Program-made: the position numbers and the translations under genes
In this document: in pieces, positions 33,100 to 43,436 of the stretch
How the letters are laid out: each line of letters begins with the position of its first letter
Numbering within the stretch: the stretch's first letter is position 1
Notes under the pieces: model-generated
Database searches by the model: none
What the model saw: only the letters and a program-made list of their open reading frames with translations
Told to the model about the DNA's origin: nothing
Assembly (NCBI GenBank): GCA_021186555.1
Contig: JAJKFL010000003.1
Coordinates: 24,075,908 to 24,139,907, forward strand
DNA length: 64,000 nucleotides
Source of the DNA: Reticulitermes speratus
Taxonomy: Eukaryota > Arthropoda > Insecta > Blattodea > Rhinotermitidae
Direction of reading: 5' to 3'

Positions 33100-33275
33100 A
33101 TCCGATTTTAAATTAAATAAAATTTTCTTGGCATATTTTAATAAAAGTCTTCCGCATAAAATTCACGAAAATCCTTCCAAAGGGAGCCGAGTTATTCCAG
33201 GCGGAGGTACAGACGGACAGACATGATGAAACTAATAGTCGCTTTTTGCAACGTTGCGAACATGCCTAAAAATGT
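33100..33275 (+). repeat. R5 dispersed repeat
   Basis: AATTCACGAAAATCCTTCC, GGGAGCCGAGTTATTCCAGG, ACAGACGGACAGACATGATG, then CTTTTTGCAACGTTGCGAAC, parallel to 4245-4400 and 24975-25205. Confidence 0.55.
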
Positions 33276-34020
33276 ATTGTTATAATAAGGCGTGAGAATC
33301 GAGACTTCGTTCCACTGGCTCAAAATATGTTTTTAGGATATAGAGGCGGGCTAGTGTGAGCACGGTGTGAACCTTCGATATCCGTAAAAGCTGGTAAACA
33401 TCGCGACTAACTGAACAGCTTGCCAAGAAAGACTACTCCATGGATCTATTGGTGAGTTTCTGGCCGGATCCGAACTCACACTCTGCAGTTGAATGTGTGT
33501 TTCCTTGATGCCTGGCATACAGTTGTGTTTACACTAGGTTATTTTACGGCGCTCTCAGCAGGTCAGATTGCATGTAGTGTCAAATAGCAAAATGTTTAGT
33601 GAACTGGAAAGGATTTTGAAGGAAGTGGTCTTGCCTAATTTGAGGTGATTACCACCGGCATTTGCTTGGAGGAACTGAGTGAAAACATGAAAACCCTCAG
33701 GGCAGTTAAGTGTCCCAGTCGAAAAGCGCTTGAGCTTTACACCGTGTCAACGGCCAGCATACTTGTTTCAATAACACGAAACTCGCAAGTGCCTGGAGTG
33801 TGCCGAGATCTGGCAACGCCGGGTGTTGTTATAGTAGCGAGAGTGACCTTGGGAGGCTGTCCACAGCTTCCTCACCCACCGCGGGTCCAGTCTGTCTCCT
33901 CAAGTCACTGTATCTGTATCAACAAGATCATGCTACGTTTTGTCTGTTTTGAAAACAGTGCAGCTCTTATAAAATCTGAGCTTTACAGCGTGATGAATGT
34001 TCAGATTAAGGTCCAGTAGT
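33276..34020. other. unassigned spacer
   Basis: A 124-codon frame occurs at 33645-34019 but matches no family I know and has no supporting splice or promoter context. Confidence 0.35.
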
Positions 34021-34175
34021 ATCTGATGCCGTGCAGTTACGTAGATAGATACCAACCTTCCGGAAGAATCTGCTACCACCATCTGAACAAGAGCCGATCA
34101 TGTTACCGTGAAGATGGCGGCAACAGGTTCGTCCGAAAGGTTGCTACCTATTTTCCAAACTACACGATGTCACAT
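34021..34175. repeat. foldback element FB7 (GGAAC/CCATCTTC group)
   Basis: Imperfect arms: ATACCAACCTTCCGGAAGAA with CTGCTACCACCATCTGAAC on the left and GTGAAGATGGCGGCAACAGG with CGAAAGGTTGCTACC on the right. Same layout as FB8, FB9 and FB10. Confidence 0.65.
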
Positions 34176-34309
34176 TCAATAAGACCGTAAACGTAACAAT
34201 AAAACTTAAGTCTGCAGTTTACACCGGGTGCAAATACATTGTAACAGTGGTTACCCTAATGTACGGTTTGTAGTAATGACAGGTCATGTACCGCGCTTGA
34301 CAGAGATGA

Positions 34310-34592
34310 CAAATTTGTCCCTGTCCACACAACGAGGCCATGTAGGGGGAGGAGAGGTGTAGCTCTACTCACTCTTAACCTCGGCATTAGATGAAGGTGT
34401 GTGGCCAACATCAGGCCCCGGCCAATTTACCCCCGAGAAAGAACTCGGCACCCATTGAATATGAGGCTGGGTGGGCCCCAGAGCCGGCCTGGACGATTTG
34501 GAGAAGATAAAAACGTCTTGCCCCTGCCGGGATTCGAATCCCGGATTGTCTGGCTCGTAGCCTATGCACTAAACAGACTACGCTGTCCCAGA
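34310..34592 (-). repeat. SINE-B copy with intact tRNA-like head
   Basis: On the - strand: GACAGCGTAGTCTGTTTAGT head, B box GGGATTCGAATCCCGG, TTATCTTCTCCAAATCGTCC, ATTCAATGGGTGCCGAGTTC, GGCCGGGGCCTGATG, CTTCATCTAATGCCGAGG and a GGCCTCGTTGTGTGGACAGG tail. One of the best preserved copies, useful as a family reference. Confidence 0.75.
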
Positions 34593-34686
34593 GAAATAAA
34601 AAAAAAATACCTACAAACTTGTAGTCAAAGAACCTGAAGTTCAGATATCTCTTCGTAGACCTAGATGCAATTAAGTGTTAATGTTA

Positions 34687-34820
34687 AAGCGACACGGCTT
34701 TCTGACTAGTGAGGCAGTCCAATATTTCGGAGGAATCTACTGCCTGTATCTTCAGGAAATGAAGACAGCAGGTTTCTCCGAATCATAGGTACCCACACAC
34801 CAAGACTACACGGCGTCACG
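34687..34820. repeat. foldback element FB8 (GGAAC/CCATCTTC group)
   Basis: Left arm ACACGGCTTTCTGACTAG, TTTCGGAGGAATCTACTGCC, TATCTTCAGG; right arm ATGAAGACAGCAGGTTTC, CCGAATCATAGGTACCCAC, ACTACACGGCGTCACG. The arms pair imperfectly over about 60 bp. Confidence 0.6.
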
Positions 34821-35269
34821 TCTCAGAAAACTGTAACGCTAATATTTATCGCTGTAAAAACCTCACATCTCGTATAATATTACAAAGGATCATAAAGCTA
34901 AAGGTATATGTGTGTGGACGGAATTCAACTGGCTCAGGACAGTGTTCAATGACGGGTTCGTATAAACTGTACAGTTCCATACAGACGGCGAATTTCCTGA
35001 GCAGCTGTAATGTCAGCTTTGTAAGAGATATGTCGATGCATAGGTCAGTCTAATGACCCCGAATATATTATTCAATTGCACGAATAGGGTTGTTATGAGA
35101 ATTCTGTCAAATACACAGTTCTATTATCCCGATTCCCAAACACCCAATCATACTGGTCGTGCTGTCTTGCATCACACAAATAGCCTTTGATCGAACGTGT
35201 TGGATGTAGGATCCACGGTCAAAGCAGTCCTACCAAATGTACAAATTATTAACCAATTAACTGACTACA

Positions 35270-35490
35270 TGACCTGAAGATCCATTACCGTTTTCTCAAC
35301 AGCCCGTCACGAATCGATTCCACACTCAACATCCCACTTCCTCTCAAACCAATTTGAATACTGTCTACCCATCTATGCCTTGGTTTCTCAAGCGGTATCT
35401 TTCTTTCAGGTATTCGAAATAAACTTCTCCCATTTGTTCTATATGTATCGCTTGCCTAATCATCCATAATTATGCGTAGTAATGAACCGA
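35270..35490 (-). mobile_element. L2 non-LTR 3'-end fragment
   Basis: GAAGATCCATTACCGTTTTC, ACTCAACATCCCACTTCC, CTACCCATCTATGCCTTGG follow the same order as 6940-7160. Coding frame destroyed. Confidence 0.6.
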
Positions 35491-35802
35491 AACAGACTAC
35501 AAATTCACTGCTTCCCACTCGCTATTATGACGTCAGAATATCTTAAAAAATTAAAACACTCCACTTTATATAGAAATGCTGATTTAAAAAGATGTTTCGA
35601 GCAAAGATGCAAACAAAATTAGACACGCCCTTTACGGTCAATTTACTGTTTCCATAAGTCTTACGGTTTTCGTGATAATAAACAAAAAGATTACATTGGG
35701 CCACAGTTGTTAACACTATGCGAAATGTCATAGGTCTAGTAAAAACCTTACGTAACACCAACAAATGCACTATTCTATATTTTATTCGTACATTCTTCTA
35801 CT

Positions 35803-35850
35803 TAGCTTCTACATGTTTCGGCTTTATTATCTCGCCATCTTCAGGGAATT
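35803..35850 (-). ncRNA. hammerhead-like motif, FB3 left arm
   Basis: On the - strand: CTGAAGA (fits CUGANGA), one U, GGC..GCC stem II with a long AT-rich loop, GAAAC, AUGUA with GUA as the cleavage triplet. Stem I pairing is poor. Same extra U as in FB1. Confidence 0.35.
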
Positions 35851-35944
35851 GGCACCAACGTTTTATAAAATTACAGCAATACAACAAATCACAATAAGCG
35901 TATAGACGTTATGGTGTCAATAGTGCAGAATATTACAGGTCAAA

Positions 35945-36186
35945 TTTTTTTTTTTCCATTGGCTCGACAGCCCCTTGGGGGCCTAGGCCGCCTCATTTTT
36001 CCAGGCTTCACGATCACACTTTTAGACACACCACATTCGGCAGGACTCCTCTGGACGAGGGACCAGCCCGTCGCAGAGACCTCTACCTGACAACACATAA
36101 CACTCACAAGAGACAGACATCAATGCCCCTGGCGGGATTCGAACCCACAATTTCAGTAAGCGAGCGGCCGTAGACCCACGCCTTAG
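35945..36186 (-). repeat. SINE-A copy 3, nested in FB3, with target duplication
   Basis: On the - strand: TCTAAGGCGTGGGTCTACGG (head lacking its first ~15 bases), B box GGGTTCGAATCCCGCC, the body and a poly-A tail (35946-35956 as T run). Flanked by ACAGGTCAAA (35935-35944) and ACAGGTTAAA (36187-36196), a 10 bp duplication with one change. Confidence 0.85.
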
Positions 36187-36318
36187 ACAGGTTAAAATAG
36201 TATACATAAATATAATATACTACTTTAACCTGTAATATTCTACACTATTAATACCACAACGTATATAGGCGTATTGTGACCTATTTTACTGCTGCAAGTT
36301 TTATAAAAATGTTGGTGT

Positions 36319-36366
36319 CAGCTCGTTGAAGATGGCGAGATAAAGACGCCGAAACATGTAGGAGCT
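36319..36366 (+). ncRNA. hammerhead-like motif, FB3 right arm
   Basis: AGCTC and GAGCT can form stem I, but the core reads UUGAAGA with C3 lost. Stem II GGCG/CGCC, GAAAC, stem III ACAUGU, GUA site. Loss of C3 predicts little or no activity. Confidence 0.35.
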
Positions 36367-36789
36367 ATGTAAAAGATAGTACGAATCAAATACAGAATAG
36401 TGCATTTGTTGGTGTTACATAAGTCTTTTAATTTGTCACAATGCACAGAATAAACATAGGCATGTTACGTTTGGATAAGCTGTGCTATTTAAAAGGTTAA
36501 GTGTTACGTTTTACACGCCAACATAAATTCGAGTCAACTCGAGAAACGCTAGTGCTATGGATTTAACGAAGCAGCTTAGAGAGCTGAAACTTCAGATTAC
36601 ATTAAGAACTGAATGTAAGTGACCACAAAATAAGTCGAGCTGTTTCATATTGTTAAGAAACTTGTCAGAAGACGCGCTTGTGATTGCTGCCAAGCGTCAC
36701 GAGAATGTTTAGAATAAACAGTTCACGTAATAACAAGCAACTTTATGATTTCTGTTTGGTTTCTTTAGTTCCTAGCAAAAGGTCGATGG

Positions 36790-37105
36790 TTTCGAAGGTC
36801 AAAGTTAACCTTCTCGCCCGCAATCATAGACTACAGGCTGCTAGGGCGGGGTTACGTCTTTCCATTTTCGGTAGGAGAAAGAGATTTTTCTTTTGCCCAG
36901 AATATCCAGACAGGCTCTGGGGGCCAACCTTCTTCCTGTCAGTGGGTATGAAGTACCTTCCCCGGAGGTAAAGCGGCCGGGGCGTGAAGCTGACCACTCG
37001 TCTCCATCTAGTGCCTGTGTTAATAACGAGTTGATTTACACTCCATTCTCACCCCCAAGCCCATATGCCGTCATGGCGTACACAGGAACAACTTTACCTT
37101 TACCA
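36790..37105 (+). repeat. SINE-B copy
   Basis: Decayed head, then CCAGACAGGCTCTGGGGGCC, TCAGTGGGTATGAAGTACC, AAAGCGGCCGGGGCGTGAAG, CTCCATCTAGTGCCTG and the tail GTCATGGCGTACACAGG. An Rp1 end (TAGTAACCACTGTG) follows at 37108. Confidence 0.7.
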
Positions 37106-37284
37106 TATAGTAACCACTGTGTTTTAAAGAATTAATGTAGTCAGAAGAGAAGCTATTTTCTTCACGCCGTACTGTTTGTAACGCCATTAGTTTACAAAGC
37201 AAGATCTGAGAGTGAAACTTGATATTCTTTGTATACGAAAGAGGTAAGACAGGCCGTATCCTTGAACCCGGTTTAAAGTCACTG

Positions 37285-37320
37285 ACACACACACACACAA
37301 ACACACACACACTCACGCTC
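37285..37320. repeat. (CA)n microsatellite, interrupted
   Basis: CACACACACACA, AAACACACACACACTCAC; about 17 dinucleotides with interruptions. Confidence 0.75.
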
Positions 37321-37654
37321 AGTGTCTTACGCATCTTCCCCGCATACAATGCAGCGTGCTCTCCCCGCGGGCCGGGCCTCTTGTTGTGAACATGGGCTCA
37401 ATGACCTTATGAGGTCAATCCACTGGGCTGCGCGCTGAAGGAGCATAACAATGTAGTGCCAGTGTACCGAATGATGAGCCGCGTGTACGACAAGTAGGCC
37501 TACAAGCAATATGAACGTTCATACCTTGCATATTGCGGTATCCGATTTTCATTGTGTAATTTCCAGTTCGGTTCACTGCTTTACATAAGGTTCTCACTCC
37601 TGTCCGATTCCCGCGATAAACGTTACACGCTTGAAGCCATACGTTTTTCTAAAT

Positions 37655-37970
37655 GCGATAGTCTCCCGATTATCTGACCAAAACGGGACCGATAGGTGGT
37701 CGGATTACCGAAAATACCAGATAATGCGAAAATTCATCGTAAAACCGGCCTCAGAAAATTTCTGAATCCATCCATGCATTCTTGTGTTTCTGGTAGAGCA
37801 ATAAGAGCTAGGTTTTTTAAAGTTCGTGGTTTTTTTGGCATTTTTAATAAATGTTAGTTTTAGTTTGTGCATGAGCGCGTAGCACAAAATTGTAAATACC
37901 ATGTCGTATGGCTATGTCGGATAAAACGGAATATCGAATAACCGAAGGTCGGGTAAGCGGGACTCTACTG
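37655..37970. mobile_element. pogo/Tigger-like MITE
   Basis: The right end read inward is CAGTAGAGTCCCGCTTACCC, followed by TA outside (37971-37972). The left end is a diverged match (GATAGTCTCCCGATTATCTG). CAGTAGAGTCTCG-type ends with GATTATCCGAC repeats are typical of pogo/jerky-like elements. Length about 315 bp, no transposase. Confidence 0.6.
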
Positions 37971-37972
37971 TA

Positions 37973-38200
37973 ACACATAAAAATGCAGTTCCTCACTCAC
38001 AAACAACACAGGTGGTCTCCATTACAATCACCAACCGGTTGACTCTGTTTAGGGAAATAAACGCTGTTTAATACCAACATCACACGAAACACGTAAATAC
38101 ATTTTGTGGGCAAAATAAACAGCTTCTTTAACGTTAAAGCAATTGGTACATATATTTACCACTGTCATTTAATGGTTTATTGAAAGGACTTTATCTCATC
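37973..38200 (-). repeat. Rp1 dispersed repeat, long copy
   Basis: Near full length: GTTCCTCACTCACAAACAAC, CTCCATTACAATCACCAACC, GGTTGACTCTGTTTAGGG, CACACGAAACACGTAAATAC, TTAACGTTAAAGCAATTGGT. It directly follows the TA of the pogo-like MITE. Confidence 0.7.
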
Positions 38201-38399
38201 ATGCTCTGTATCAACTGTTTGTTCCGCAATTTAACTCACCTGTTGATCTATATATTTAGTGTGAATGTTAGAAATGCTGATTGTTGAAAAGTGAACAGTT
38301 TTCAAGGCAACGTTCTTTATTTGTTCATAACAAGTTTTTAACTTCTTGACGATTAGATTTGTCCAGACGATACTTTTAAAATTCGTTTCAGCCTCAATG

Positions 38400-38570
38400 A
38401 AGATCCGACGCGTCTCCATTCCAAAGACCAGTTAGTTAGGGCAATAATGGTTTTTTATTGTGAGAACCATACGAAACGAATAAATACACTCGGTTGGTGA
38501 ATTATAGTTTTTCTTAACATTGAAGCATATGGTACGTATAGTAACCATTGAGCTTTGAAGAGTAAACTGG
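38400..38570 (-). repeat. Rp1 dispersed repeat
   Basis: TCTCCATTCCAAAGACCAG, TTTATTGTGAGAACCATACG, TTAACATTGAAGCATATGG in reverse family order. Confidence 0.65.
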
Positions 38571-38789
38571 CCTTAGTATTTAAAAGCGAAATGACGTGAC
38601 CAATCCTACCTACATTTTGTCACTGTAGAAGTTATGTCACTGCTGTTGAGCCTTCGCTTCATTTGATGACGTCAACACTTTAAAAGGTGGTAGATATGTG
38701 AGGAAGAAAAGAAGCAAACTAAATATTATTCTGTCTGCAGCTGAAGTAGTGGCCGGAAAAGAGAGTTGTCCCTTTGTTTAATTAAGTAC

Positions 38790-39005
38790 TATGGCACAGG
38801 GACGTATGGAGGGGCATAGGTATAGCTCCGTTCGTTCTGAACCTCGACACTTGACACAGATTAACTTCAACTTTATTACCCGGCAGCTTTAAACCCCTCC
38901 CCCCCAAAAAAAAATTCCGGTCAGATAAAATACTACTTCTCTTGCAGGGAATCAAACCCCGATAACCTGGTCTTCTAACTCGTAGCTTAGTTATTATTCT
39001 AGGAT
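38790..39005 (-). repeat. SINE-B copy
   Basis: AGGTATAGCTCCGTTCG, TTAACTTCAACTTTATTACC and GGGAATCAAACCCCGATAAC (reverse B box). A CCCCTCCCCCCC plus A9 tract replaces the GTTACCCCCGGGG block of other copies. Confidence 0.6.
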
Positions 39006-39509
39006 ATTCTAACAAGGAGATTTAACATTATGGACAGAGATACTGCCAAAACATAGGATGACCAACAGCTGAAAAATTTATATTAACTTGCAACTCTACA
39101 GCTAATCGAATCAAAACAGTACGTACAAAAAGCTGCAAAAAGCCGGGGACACTGGGTAATTGAAGCAGAATGTAGTTAACATATAGTCAGTAATGAGAGA
39201 TATAGCAACAATACAATGCAATAACACAAAGGGACGGGAAGGGAAAAGAGAGGAAGAGAATAGTACGTTGATGATGTCATTAAGAAATGGCACAGATTTC
39301 GGCATTCATTCTATGAAACCTTTTACCCTTCAATGTCGACCCCGATGCTTTGTGGGAGATCTTTAATTCCTCACACGCCGCTGGCCTCGGTGCACTGTAC
39401 GGTCGTGAATGCATTTAAGGGTACTATAAATTTAAAACGCCTCCGTCCTGGGCAGTAGTTGGAATTTAAACCCCAGCGTCTTCGGAGGATTAGGCCAGCA
39501 TTTCGTCCA

Positions 39510-39640
39510 AATAATATATAAAAGTTCAAATCCTACATCACAAAACACACATCCGTCAATTTAAAAAGCCAACTGGCTAATGCTGTTTAGGAATGTAACC
39601 ACTGTGATTTCTGTTATCCATTCACGTCTTCGTATACAAA
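39510..39640 (-). repeat. Rp1 dispersed repeat
   Basis: TTCAAATCCTACATCACAAA, CCAACTGGCTAATGCTGTTT, CATTCACGTCTTCGTATAC in reverse order; diverged. Confidence 0.55.
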
Positions 39641-39837
39641 ATATTGTAATGTACTTATTAATTACGTAGTTTCATCTAATCAAATTCTTTACACACCAAT
39701 AAACTGCAATTCAGGAATAAAACATCACATTCTCATATCGTGTTTGACAAAAACTGTACGAAACCAAATGTAAAAATACAATTGTGAAAATGACGCGTTG
39801 TTTTGGCTCATATTCAACACTTGACACAAAAGTGCCT

Positions 39838-39960
39838 CATTTCAGTAGGAACCGAGGGCCCTTTCCGAAGGGGTCAGCCGCAGAGACGTATTCGACAATG
39901 TTTAAGAATGCTACAGAGATACATCTTCACCCCCCCCCCTTCCCCAAATATTCCATCAGA
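39838..39960 (+). repeat. SINE-B fragment
   Basis: CAGTAGGAACCGAGGGCCC, TTTCCGAAGGGGTCAGCCGC, then a run of 10 C (39930-39939) where other copies carry CTCCCCC. Head absent. Confidence 0.45.
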
Positions 39961-40974
39961 GCGTGGTGCTTAATTGAACACAGGGATAACTTTTCTTACC
40001 TTGCCACAACTGCGACACACAGCAATTAACTTAAACGGTGGGAAATTTCTTGACCAATTTCTGAAAATAACTGTGCTTTATGCAGCTTCTTGGAATTATT
40101 TTTGCATTACCCGATTATAAATTTCAGGTAAATACCAGGCTTTGGGAAAGTAAAATTCTTCGGCCGTGAAGCACACATGTGGCAGACAACAATTCGTGCA
40201 CAGTTTTAATCCGAAACACTGACGGGAAGGGACCACTTTGAAAACGTAAGCAGAAATGAGAGAATAATATTAAAAGGGATCTCTGGGTGGATTTGGACTG
40301 GACTCAGCTGGATCGGATTAGGACAAGAGGCAGATCCTATACCACCTTCGGTTTCTGCGTGAGAATTCTCAATAGCAGAATAACTATGAGCATTTCAAGA
40401 AAGACTCCACTCGATGCAATTAGTTGATTTCTTTGAAGAGTTTACGTCTTGCGTCAAAATTATTGTCTGTTATCCTGGAGAGTGGACAGTTGTGTCTACG
40501 AGAACTCGGGGATAGATAATGGCTTCGTACTCCTGTGATAACAGCGCATCGCAGAGCTGTGCCTTACATCGCACTGAAAGATTTAAAAACAGAGACTTGT
40601 TTTCAGTTCATCCGCTTTGTAATGACCACTAAAAAGAGGCATCGGGAATTCCATTGCGTGTGCAGAGATTGAGGCATATCCTGCGGACGCTGACCTCAGC
40701 CCTTGCATAATTGTGCCTCGCGCTGCAGCCTGTCCAGACCTCAGCGACATGGTGACGCCACCAAATCGCGTAATTTACAGAAACGGACTCTCTTCAAATA
40801 TAAGAATGGGACTCATTAGTGAGACTAAGGTTGCTTCAGTCTCGCACGTGCTCTCACTTCAATCAATATATTTTCACAAGTATATGACTTGACAATAAAG
40901 CAAGAGGTGTGCACATCAATTTAAACTTTTCTTGCGTGGTGACAATTGTATGTACTACTCGCTTTAACATCAGT
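39961..40974. other. unassigned spacer
   Basis: Nothing recognised. Confidence 0.45.
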
Positions 40975-41120
40975 GAACACTTCTACCCACTATTTAGGCC
41001 TATGTGTTTAGTACGATTTCCAAAATAAACAGCGACAAATTTCTGAATAGAATAAACCGGTTGGTCTTCGTGATGGAGACGGGAATGTGCTTTCTGTTAG
41101 GCAGAAACTGATTTATTTTA
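40975..41120 (+). repeat. Rp1 dispersed repeat, diverged
   Basis: AATAAACCGGTTGGTCTTCG, GATGGAGACGGGAATGTGC, TTCTGTTAGGCAGAAACTG in forward order. Confidence 0.55.
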
Positions 41121-41304
41121 ATATAATTTAGGCACCTTTCAGGGTTTCAGGTTTTTGTGTAGCTGAATGCCAAACTTTTGAGGTTTTTCTTCATTGTGGC
41201 ATAACGCTGGATTAGTCGTGCAAGGCGTGGCACCTTCCAACTGACACCGGAATCTGATCTGGTTGCCTGCTGACCGCACCTGAGCTAAATTAGCAGAATG
41301 TTTA

Positions 41305-41490
41305 TGTAGGTAACTCCTATCTCACACAAAATACTCTTCATCTCCTTTATATCGCTGTTAGGGAGTAGTCGCTTCTTATTGTGAGAATCATACGAAACAC
41401 ATAGAATGTGTGGACAAAATGAACAATTTCTGGTTGTTGAAGCAGGTGGTACATATAAATAACCACTGATTTCTGAGTATAATATTTATA
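41305..41490 (-). repeat. Rp1 dispersed repeat
   Basis: AACTCCTATCTCACACAAAA, TATTGTGAGAATCATACGAA, GTTGAAGCAGGTGGTACATA, AACCACTGATTTCTGAG. A SINE-B copy in the same orientation follows at 41560. Confidence 0.65.
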
Positions 41491-41559
41491 GAAATTCATT
41501 TCCTACGTCACAGATGAAAGAGTACGTAACCATCAATGCTGTATATGGCAATAAAAAGT

Positions 41560-41820
41560 AAATGTGAAGGTACACGTAAAGTTGTCCCTCTTCATAATAT
41601 AAAGACATATGGGGGCAAGGCGGTATATCTTCACTCATTCTTAACCTCGACATTATGTGGTGGTAGTAGTCTTCACGCCCCGGCCACGTTACCCCCGGGG
41701 AAAAAGCCCCTGGTGTCCACCGAATAGGAGGCTGGATAGGCCCAAGTGTCGGTCTGGACACCACGGACCTTCAGATCGTAGCCTGATCACTACACGACTA
41801 AGCTGTCCCGACGCTATCGA
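41560..41820 (-). repeat. SINE-B copy
   Basis: On the - strand: head CGGGACAGCTTAGTCGTGTA, a decayed B box, GGTGTCCAGACCGACACTTG, TTCGGTGGACACCAGGGGC, TTTCCCCGGGGGTAACGTGG. Good body match, mutated head. Confidence 0.65.
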
Positions 41821-41910
41821 GCGGTATTTTTAAAAACTTTTTTCTCGCGTAACATTATCACAAATATTTACGCTTACAACTATCACAAAGAAACATATAT
41901 GCGTACCACT

Positions 41911-42130
41911 CCCCCTCACTATAGAACTTCACGATCACACTCAGACACGCCACACTCGGTAGGACTCCTCTGGACAAGTGACCAGCCCGACGCTGGGACC
42001 TCTACCTGACAACACACAACACTCACAAGAGACAGATCTCCATGCCCACAGCTGGATTCGAAGCCACAATCCCAGCAAGCGAGCGGCCGCAGACCCACAC
42101 CTTACACCGCGCGGCCACTGGGATCGACAC
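41911..42130 (-). repeat. SINE-A copy 4, with perfect 10 bp target duplication
   Basis: On the - strand: AGTGGCCGCGCGGTGTAAGG head (A box), GTGGCTTCGAATCCAGC near the B box, GTGTTGTGTGTTGTCAGGTA, CAGAGGAGTCCTACCGAGTG. Flanked by GCGTACCACT at 41901-41910 and 42131-42140. The usual GGCCTAGGCCCCC 3' tail is missing. Confidence 0.85.
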
Positions 42131-42140
42131 GCGTACCACT

Positions 42141-42864
42141 AGGTATTCAAAATGATAATAACAGCAATGTCTACTTTGACAATTCTGGTCTTCCGGAATG
42201 TTTCGCTCGTTATCAGGATTGAAGTCTTCAAACCTGTTAACCAGCAAAACAACAATGCTGTGGAAACCCCAAATTTCGCAATTTCTGCTTTTCTAATTTA
42301 CCGTTTTGTACAGTTAAGATTCATTGTACAGCACTGTATTGTACTGCTATAATATCGAAATAAAATGTGTAATAGAACATGAGGGTAGCAAAGCCGAAAC
42401 TGCACTTTGTCCAAGGAAAGGATAGTCATGGTTGACTTCACACCAGAATTCAAAAAGGTACTTATTCTTGAGAATAGTAAGAAACCGGCGGTCAGTCAAT
42501 TCTGTGCATTCAGTTTAAATTTTAACCGTTTTAACTAATTAAAAATTTATCCATTCTGAATTGTACTAAAAAAAACTAAAACAGTAACAAATATTTTAAT
42601 TTCTGAGTTCAAATAATTCAGACTACATTTCTGCTCAAATTATATATTACAACAACGATAAACCACACTGCCGAAGCTGCTACGCATTTATCCGTAATGA
42701 ACTACAGCAATGCAAAGAAAAAACTTAAAAGATATTGCGAATAATTCTAAAGTAAAATTATGAGTTCAAATAATTCAGATGGCACAACGATCACACTACT
42801 GAACAGCTTCATTGGACTTCATGCTGTTGGTTCTTATTCCCCTGTGGCATTCTTTGTATTTATG
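42141..42864. other. unassigned AT-rich spacer
   Basis: No gene. An 18 bp direct repeat GAGTTCAAATAATTCAGA occurs at 42605-42622 and 42762-42779 and may bracket an old insertion. Confidence 0.4.
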
Positions 42865-43295
42865 TTCCTGGTTAGTGCTATTTTGAGTTATTTTTTTGTT
42901 ATCGTACTTATATTCTTGTATGACGCTGCTTGATGATGTGGTGTGGGTACTGAATTATGTTATGTGTTCAGTGGGTGTTTTTGTATGATTGTATTTTGTT
43001 TTAAGTTTTGTGTGACAAGTGTATCGAAAATCAGGTTTTTGGTGGTGGTGTGGTTGTCATCTTGGTGTTGGTGTTGTTTATAACAACAACAACACCATCA
43101 CCAAAAACCCTGATTTTCGATTCACTCATCACAGAAAACTGGAAACAAAACACAGAGCTAGAAAAAAAACCCACTGAACAGACAGCATAATTCAGTACCC
43201 ACACCACAACACCAAGCAGCGTCATACAAGAATGTAAGTACAATAACCCAACAAATAACTCAAAACAACAATAACCAGAAACATAAATACCAATA
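42865..43295. repeat. foldback element FB4 (about 210 bp arms)
   Basis: Arms meet near 43082. Left: TTATGTTCCTGGTTAGTG, TGACGCTGCTTGATGATG, GGGTACTGAATTATG; right: the reverse complements in order, e.g. CATAATTCAGTACCCACACC, CAAGCAGCGTCATACAAGAA. The T/G-rich versus A/C-rich strand bias of the arms is striking. A hammerhead-like motif lies ~100 bp beyond the right arm. Confidence 0.85.
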
Positions 43296-43397
43296 ATGTC
43301 ACAACGAAACACAAACCATCAGCATAAAAACTAGAATAATAAAAACCACAATAGAATAACAATACTGCAAAGCAACCAAAAACTCCTTACATTAAGA

Positions 43398-43436
43398 ATA
43401 ACCTGAAGATGACTACAAGTCGAAACTTGTCGTTGT
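43398..43436 (+). ncRNA. hammerhead-ribozyme-like motif next to FB4
   Basis: Stem I: AUAAC (43398-43402) with GUUGU (43432-43436), 5 bp. CUGAAGA core (43403-43409), one extra U, stem II GACU/AGUC with an ACA loop, GAAA at 43422-43425, stem III A-U and C-G around UU, site after GUC (C43431). The layout is identical to FB1 although the sequence is quite different, so the structure rather than the sequence appears conserved. Confidence 0.5.

Larger units (their letters stand above)
35752..36418. repeat. foldback element FB3, interrupted by a SINE
   Basis: Ends GTAACACCAACAAATGCAC and GTGCATTTGTTGGTGTTAC are exact inverted repeats; the CAACAAATGCAC core is shared with FB1. The arms continue through an outward hammerhead-like motif on each side. 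A 242 bp SINE-A copy sits in the centre, so the original palindrome was about 415 bp. Confidence 0.85.
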
